Shown in pieces: positions 16,251-18,529 of a DNA stretch of 18,529 nt. The stretch comes from an uncultured Oscillibacter sp. (GTDB lineage Bacteria; Bacillota; Clostridia; Oscillospirales; Oscillospiraceae), in contig UQUC01000049.1 of NCBI GenBank assembly GCA_900544105.1, positions 1 through 18,529 of the forward strand, read 5' to 3'. A model generated the notes under the pieces. It saw only the letters and a list, made by a program, of their open reading frames with translations. It was not told the origin of the DNA and did not search any database. Every line of letters starts with the position of its first letter. Position 1 is the stretch's first letter. The position numbers and the translations under genes are program-made.

Positions 16251-16316
16251 GGCTCAGCGGGGCGAGAAGACTTTTTCGACACGCTGAGGGACCGTTCCGG
16301 CGGTAGGAGGGAGTCT

Positions 16317-16568
16317 ATGATGAAACAATCCAGAAAATACGCCCCGGACCCGGAAACGCTGGCTCTGCGGGCGGAACTGCAAGCGGCCCAGAGTGAGCTG
16401 GCTCTGGCTTACCGGCAATTCGATCAGGCGACGGCCCCAGAGCTGGTGGAATCCTGCATTTACCGCATCAGCGCTGCCAAGGCCCGGTGTGACTACTATC
16501 TCCGGGTGTTGAAGGCGCGGGAACCTGCGGCGGCGGGATCCGCCAAGGGAGGGGCTGTATGGACCTGA
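16317..16568 (+). CDS. yaaL: DUF2508 / YaaL-like protein
   Basis: 83-residue soluble helical protein from ATG 16317-16319 (GGAGGGAG upstream). A second ATG follows at once, so the start could be either of two adjacent codons. The sequence has the DUF2508 pattern: an N-terminal basic stretch, a long helix (LRAELQAAQSELALAYRQFD, about 17-36), ELVESCIYRISAAKARCDYYL (about 42-62), then a loose Ala/Gly tail. DUF2508 genes sit next to bofA in many spore-formers (B. subtilis yaaL-bofA), and here bofA overlaps the 3' end by 10 bases. The function is not established. The frame is open further upstream to 16161, but no good start or family similarity supports that. Confidence 0.82.
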   Translation: MMKQSRKYAPDPETLALRAELQAAQSELALAYRQFDQATAPELVESCIYRISAAKARCDYYLRVLKAREPAAAGSAKGGAVWT

Positions 16569-16822
16569 ATCAGAAGATCATCGCCGGTTTGCTGCTGGCC
16601 TTTTTTCTCGTCACACTGCTGCGAATCTTCCGGACGCCCCTGCGCCTTGCCCTGAAGCTGCTGGTGAACACGGCGCTGGGTTTTCTGGCGCTGTGGGCGG
16701 TGAACGCCACTGCCGCCATTACCGGTGTTGCGTTGGGGCTGAACCTGCTGAACGCCCTGACCATCGGCGTTTTGGGGCTGCCGGGCTTCGTGCTGTTGTT
16801 GCTGGCGCAGTGGGTGCTGTAA
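16559..16822 (+). CDS. bofA: BofA-family pro-sigma-K processing inhibitor
   Basis: 87 residues, the same length as I recall for B. subtilis BofA, with two or three hydrophobic segments (about 8-22, 32-55 and 66-86). In Bacillus, BofA sits in the outer forespore membrane with SpoIVFA and holds back SpoIVFB cleavage of pro-sigma-K. Clostridial relatives exist even where that checkpoint is reduced, so its exact role here is uncertain. GGGAGGGG precedes the ATG, which overlaps yaaL by 10 bases. The pair implies a sporulating lineage. A GC-rich hairpin follows about 20 bases after the stop. Confidence 0.88.
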   Translation: MDLNQKIIAGLLLAFFLVTLLRIFRTPLRLALKLLVNTALGFLALWAVNATAAITGVALGLNLLNALTIGVLGLPGFVLLLLAQWVL

Positions 16823-16841
16823 GGGTACATAGCTTGTCTTG

Positions 16842-16875
16842 CCGCGGGGGATGTCATGCCCCTGCGGTATTTTCA
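16842..16875 (+). terminator. Probable terminator of yaaL-bofA
   Basis: CCGCGGGGG (16842-16850) pairs with CCCCTGCGG (16859-16867) through 9 bp including one G-T wobble, loop of 8, followed by TATTTTC. It lies just after bofA and before the rplM promoter. Confidence 0.6.
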
Positions 16876-16957
16876 AAAATACAATTTTAGATTTCGAGAG
16901 ATAATAGGAGAAAAACAGAGATTTTAAGAGATTTGCATGAGCTAAATAAAAACCGTG

Positions 16958-16986
16958 TTGACATGGATGAGGAATCATGGTATAAC
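16958..16986 (+). promoter_or_regulatory. Promoter of rplM-rpsI
   Basis: Consensus -35 TTGACA (16958-16963), 17-base spacer, -10 TATAAC (16981-16986). The predicted start near 16993 gives a leader of about 68 bases. CATGGAT (16962-16968) and ATCCATG (16987-16993) form a 7-bp inverted repeat flanking the spacer and -10. Confidence 0.75.
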
Positions 16987-16993
16987 TATCCAT

Positions 16994-17036
16994 GCTCCGA
17001 TTTTACCCCGGAGCTCTTGATTTGTAAAGAAATCAA
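16994..17036 (+). promoter_or_regulatory. Two-hairpin 5' leader of rplM (candidate ribosomal-protein autoregulatory leader)
   Basis: Hairpin 1 pairs GCTCCG (16994-16999) with CGGAGC (17009-17014). Hairpin 2 pairs TTGATTT (17017-17023) with AAATCAA (17030-17036) around GTAAAG. Both fall between the predicted start and the rplM ribosome binding site (GGAGG near 17047). L13 leaders are known in Firmicutes, but I cannot confirm that this matches their consensus. Confidence 0.5.
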
Positions 17037-17060
17037 ATTTATATACGGAGGAAACGATCC

Positions 17061-17486
17061 ATGTCCACTTTTATGGCGAACAAGGCCAACATCGAGCGCA
17101 AGTGGTACATCCTGGACGCTGCCGGTAAGCCCCTGGGCAAGACCGCCGTTCGGGCTGCTGACCTGCTGCGCGGCAAGACCAAGGTTACCTACACTCCCAA
17201 CGCTGACTGCGGTGACAACGTCATCATCATCAACGCTGGCCAGGCTGTCCTGACCGGCAAGAAGCCCGAGCAGAAGATTTACCGGACTCACTCCGGTTGG
17301 ATCGGCGGTCTGAAGGAGACCAAGTACCGCATCCTGATGCAGGAGAAGCCCGAGACTGCTATGCGTGTGGCTGTCCGCGGCATGATGCCCCGGAACACCG
17401 TCTGCAAGGATTCTCTGAAGCGCCTGCACATCTACGCTGACGCCAACTATGAGCAGCAGGCTCAGAAGCCCATCGTGCTGGAGTAA
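17061..17486 (+). CDS. rplM: 50S ribosomal protein L13
   Basis: 141 residues, normal for uL13, an early-assembling large-subunit protein. Recognised from MSTFMANKANIERKWYILDA, KPLGKTAVRAADLLRGK, YTPNADCGDNVIIINA, KIYRTHSGWIGGLKE, and AVRGMMPRNTVCKDSLKRL. TACGGAGGAAACGATCC provides a strong ribosome binding site. Codons such as GCT, GGT, CGT and AAG are more frequent here than in the neighbouring genes, as expected for high expression. rpsI follows after 14 bases, the usual rplM-rpsI pair. Confidence 0.98.
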   Translation: MSTFMANKANIERKWYILDAAGKPLGKTAVRAADLLRGKTKVTYTPNADCGDNVIIINAGQAVLTGKKPEQKIYRTHSGWIGGLKETKYRILMQEKPETAMRVAVRGMMPRNTVCKDSLKRLHIYADANYEQQAQKPIVLE

Positions 17487-17500
17487 GGAGGAGTAAGAGA

Positions 17501-17905
17501 ATGTATCAGTCTAAGAAGCCTTATCTGTATGGCACCGGCCGCCGTAAGTCCTCTGTGGCCCGCGTCCATCTGTTCCCCAACGGCACCGGCTCCATCACCA
17601 TCAACGGCCGTGATATCGACGAGTACTTTGGCCTGGAGACCCTGAAGATGGTCGTCCGTCAGCCCCTGGAGGCTACCGGTAACACCGGCAAGATGGACAT
17701 TGTGGCTACCGTCACCGGCGGCGGCGTGTCCGGTCAGGCTGGCGCTCTGCGTCACGGTGTGGCCCGCGCTCTGCTGCTGGCCAGCGAGGATAACCGCGCT
17801 ATCCTGAAGAAGGCCGGTTTCCTGACCCGCGATCCTCGTATGAAGGAGCGTAAGAAATACGGCCTCAAGGCCGCCCGTCGGGCTCCCCAGTTCTCCAAGC
17901 GCTGA
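17501..17905 (+). CDS. rpsI: 30S ribosomal protein S9
   Basis: 134 residues. uS9 contacts the small-subunit head, and its C-terminal tail reaches the P-site tRNA. Hallmarks are YGTGRRKSSVARVHLFPNGTG, INGRDIDEYFG, VTGGGVSGQAGALRHGVARAL, LTRDPRMKERKKYGLKAARR, and the conserved terminal SKR. TAAGGAGGAG spans the end of rplM, 14 bases separate the genes, and a textbook terminator follows. Confidence 0.98.
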   Translation: MYQSKKPYLYGTGRRKSSVARVHLFPNGTGSITINGRDIDEYFGLETLKMVVRQPLEATGNTGKMDIVATVTGGGVSGQAGALRHGVARALLLASEDNRAILKKAGFLTRDPRMKERKKYGLKAARRAPQFSKR

Positions 17906-17923
17906 TTCTTCGATTGCACTTTC

Positions 17924-17958
17924 AAAAATCCCGCCACAGCAATGTGGCGGGATTTTTT
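17924..17958 (+). terminator. Intrinsic terminator of rplM-rpsI
   Basis: ATCCCGCCAC (17928-17937) and GTGGCGGGAT (17944-17953) form a perfect 10-bp stem with loop AGCAAT, followed by six T's (17953-17958). AAAA before the stem could also make it work on the minus strand. Confidence 0.9.
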
Positions 17959-17995
17959 CTTGTACTCCTGCAGCCCCTGCACAACGGAGCGGCAC

Positions 17996-18024
17996 TTGCC
18001 TTCACGCCCTCTGTGTGCTACTAT
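17996..18024 (+). promoter_or_regulatory. Candidate promoter of the 18059 gene
   Basis: TTGCCT (17996-18001), 17-base spacer, TACTAT (18019-18024), about 35 bases before the ATG. Moderate match, supported by the terminator upstream and the lack of other candidates. Confidence 0.45.
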
Positions 18025-18058
18025 ATCCCACAACGGCAAATTTCGACAGGAGGTTTTT

Positions 18059-18529
18059 ATGCAGACAAAGGATCTATTGGATTGCAGTCAGGACGTCCTG
18101 CGTGCGGAAAAGGCGCTGGAAGTTCAGTATGAGGAGTATTACGAACAGCTGGCCGACCAGCAAAGCCTCTCTCCGGAGGAGCAAGCCGCCCTGCGAAGCG
18201 ACGTGACCCGGGAGGTGGAGATGCTGGAGGATGCCTCCTCCTGCCTGCGTCAGGCCCATCAGTGGGCCTCCGACAAGGCCGACGAGCTCACCACCCGCCT
18301 GCGGGAGGGGCAGGAGAGCTCCCAGCGCAAGGGCCTCTTCCGCCGTGCCCCCGCCAACTCCGTTATCGACCTGGAGGAGGAGCAGGCGGATAGCTTTGCC
18401 TCCGGCGTCAACTTTTACAAGGTCGCTTTGATCTGCATCGCCGGCAGCTTTGCGGGCGTGGTGGTGGAGATCCTGTGGTGCCTCTTCCGCAACGGGTATA
18501 TCCGATGTTCCGCCTGTAGCTACAAGAAC
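18059..18529 (+). CDS. Partial coiled-coil and membrane protein, possibly COG4905/CmpB-like putative ABC permease (runs off right edge)
   Basis: 157 codons from ATG 18059-18061, with an AGGAGG site a few bases upstream and no stop before the edge. Residues 1 to about 100 are hydrophilic, rich in Glu and Gln, and probably helical or coiled (RAEKALEVQYEEYYEQLADQ, then REVEMLEDASSCLRQAHQWA). A hydrophobic segment follows at about 121-143 (VALICIAGSFAGVVVEILWC). FAGVVVEILWCLFRNGYI resembles the first membrane helix and G-x-x-x-E motif of proteins annotated as putative ABC transporter permease (COG4905/PF06541). The next residues (RCSACSYKN) do not match what I expect there, so the family is a low-confidence guess. 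Confidence 0.55.
   Translation, partial: MQTKDLLDCSQDVLRAEKALEVQYEEYYEQLADQQSLSPEEQAALRSDVTREVEMLEDASSCLRQAHQWASDKADELTTRLREGQESSQRKGLFRRAPANSVIDLEEEQADSFASGVNFYKVALICIAGSFAGVVVEILWCLFRNGYIRCSACSYKN

Larger units (their letters stand above)
15749..16316. other. Hairpin-rich region with no recognised gene
   Basis: No frame here gives a recognisable protein. The stretch is packed with short inverted repeats such as TTCCG-CAA-CGGAA near 15930 and AGCGGC-TTT-GCCGCT near 15960. It also holds two long ones listed separately. Its texture differs from the flanking genes. It could be a decayed mobile-element end, a repeat family or an untranslated structured RNA; nothing seen decides between these. 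A weak TTGAAA (16207-16212) with AT-rich sequence after it may drive the following yaaL-bofA pair. Confidence 0.5.

Noticed and set aside
15749..16316. Possible CRISPR array or tRNA
   Set aside because: The repeats are inverted and each different, with no regular direct-repeat spacing, and no tRNA cloverleaf with T-loop sequence was seen.

Overview
The window looks like a high-GC, spore-forming member of the Clostridia (Oscillospirales-like). This is inferred from four things: a FabK-based fatty acid cluster, a yaaL-bofA sporulation pair, strong GGAGG-type ribosome binding sites, and GC-rich codons mixed with AT-rich promoters. Species cannot be named from sequence alone.

Region 1 (1-9273, minus strand) is a compact type II fatty acid synthesis operon. 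In transcription order it is acpP, accB, accC, accD, accA, fabH, fabK, a second FabK/NMO-like flavoprotein, fabD, fabG and the start of fabF. Most junctions overlap by 4-10 bases. It would make malonyl-CoA (AccABCD), load it onto ACP (FabD), start chains (FabH) and elongate and reduce them (FabF, FabG, FabK). No dehydratase gene (fabZ/fabA) is in the window. A near-consensus promoter precedes acpP and is followed by repeated TAGTT(A/C)AA half-sites. At the left edge, fabF changes abruptly after about residue 85 into an unrelated DUF1461/TIGR01906-like membrane protein with different codon use. This is probably an assembly chimera.

Region 2 (9274-13391, plus strand) is divergent from acpP. A MarR-family regulator is followed by two overlapping ABC exporter half-transporters whose motifs predict a heterodimer with one degenerate and one active ATP site.

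Region 3 (13366-15748) holds a LysR regulator (minus) that overlaps the second ABC gene tail-to-tail, and a divergent NSS-family sodium-coupled transporter (plus). A perfect LysR-type palindrome and overlapping divergent promoters lie between them.

Region 4 (15749-16316) is a hairpin-rich stretch in which no gene is recognised. Region 5 (16317-18529, plus) carries yaaL (DUF2508) and bofA, then rplM-rpsI with their own promoter, structured leader and terminator, then the 5' part of a coiled-coil/membrane protein cut by the window edge.

Most of the window is core metabolism with ordinary accessory transport. I did not find a convincing undescribed system. The best leads are the chimeric fabF join, the asymmetric ABC pair with its possible antisense 3' UTR over lysR, the Cys-rich second FabK homologue, and the untranslated structures around acpP, lysR and rplM.
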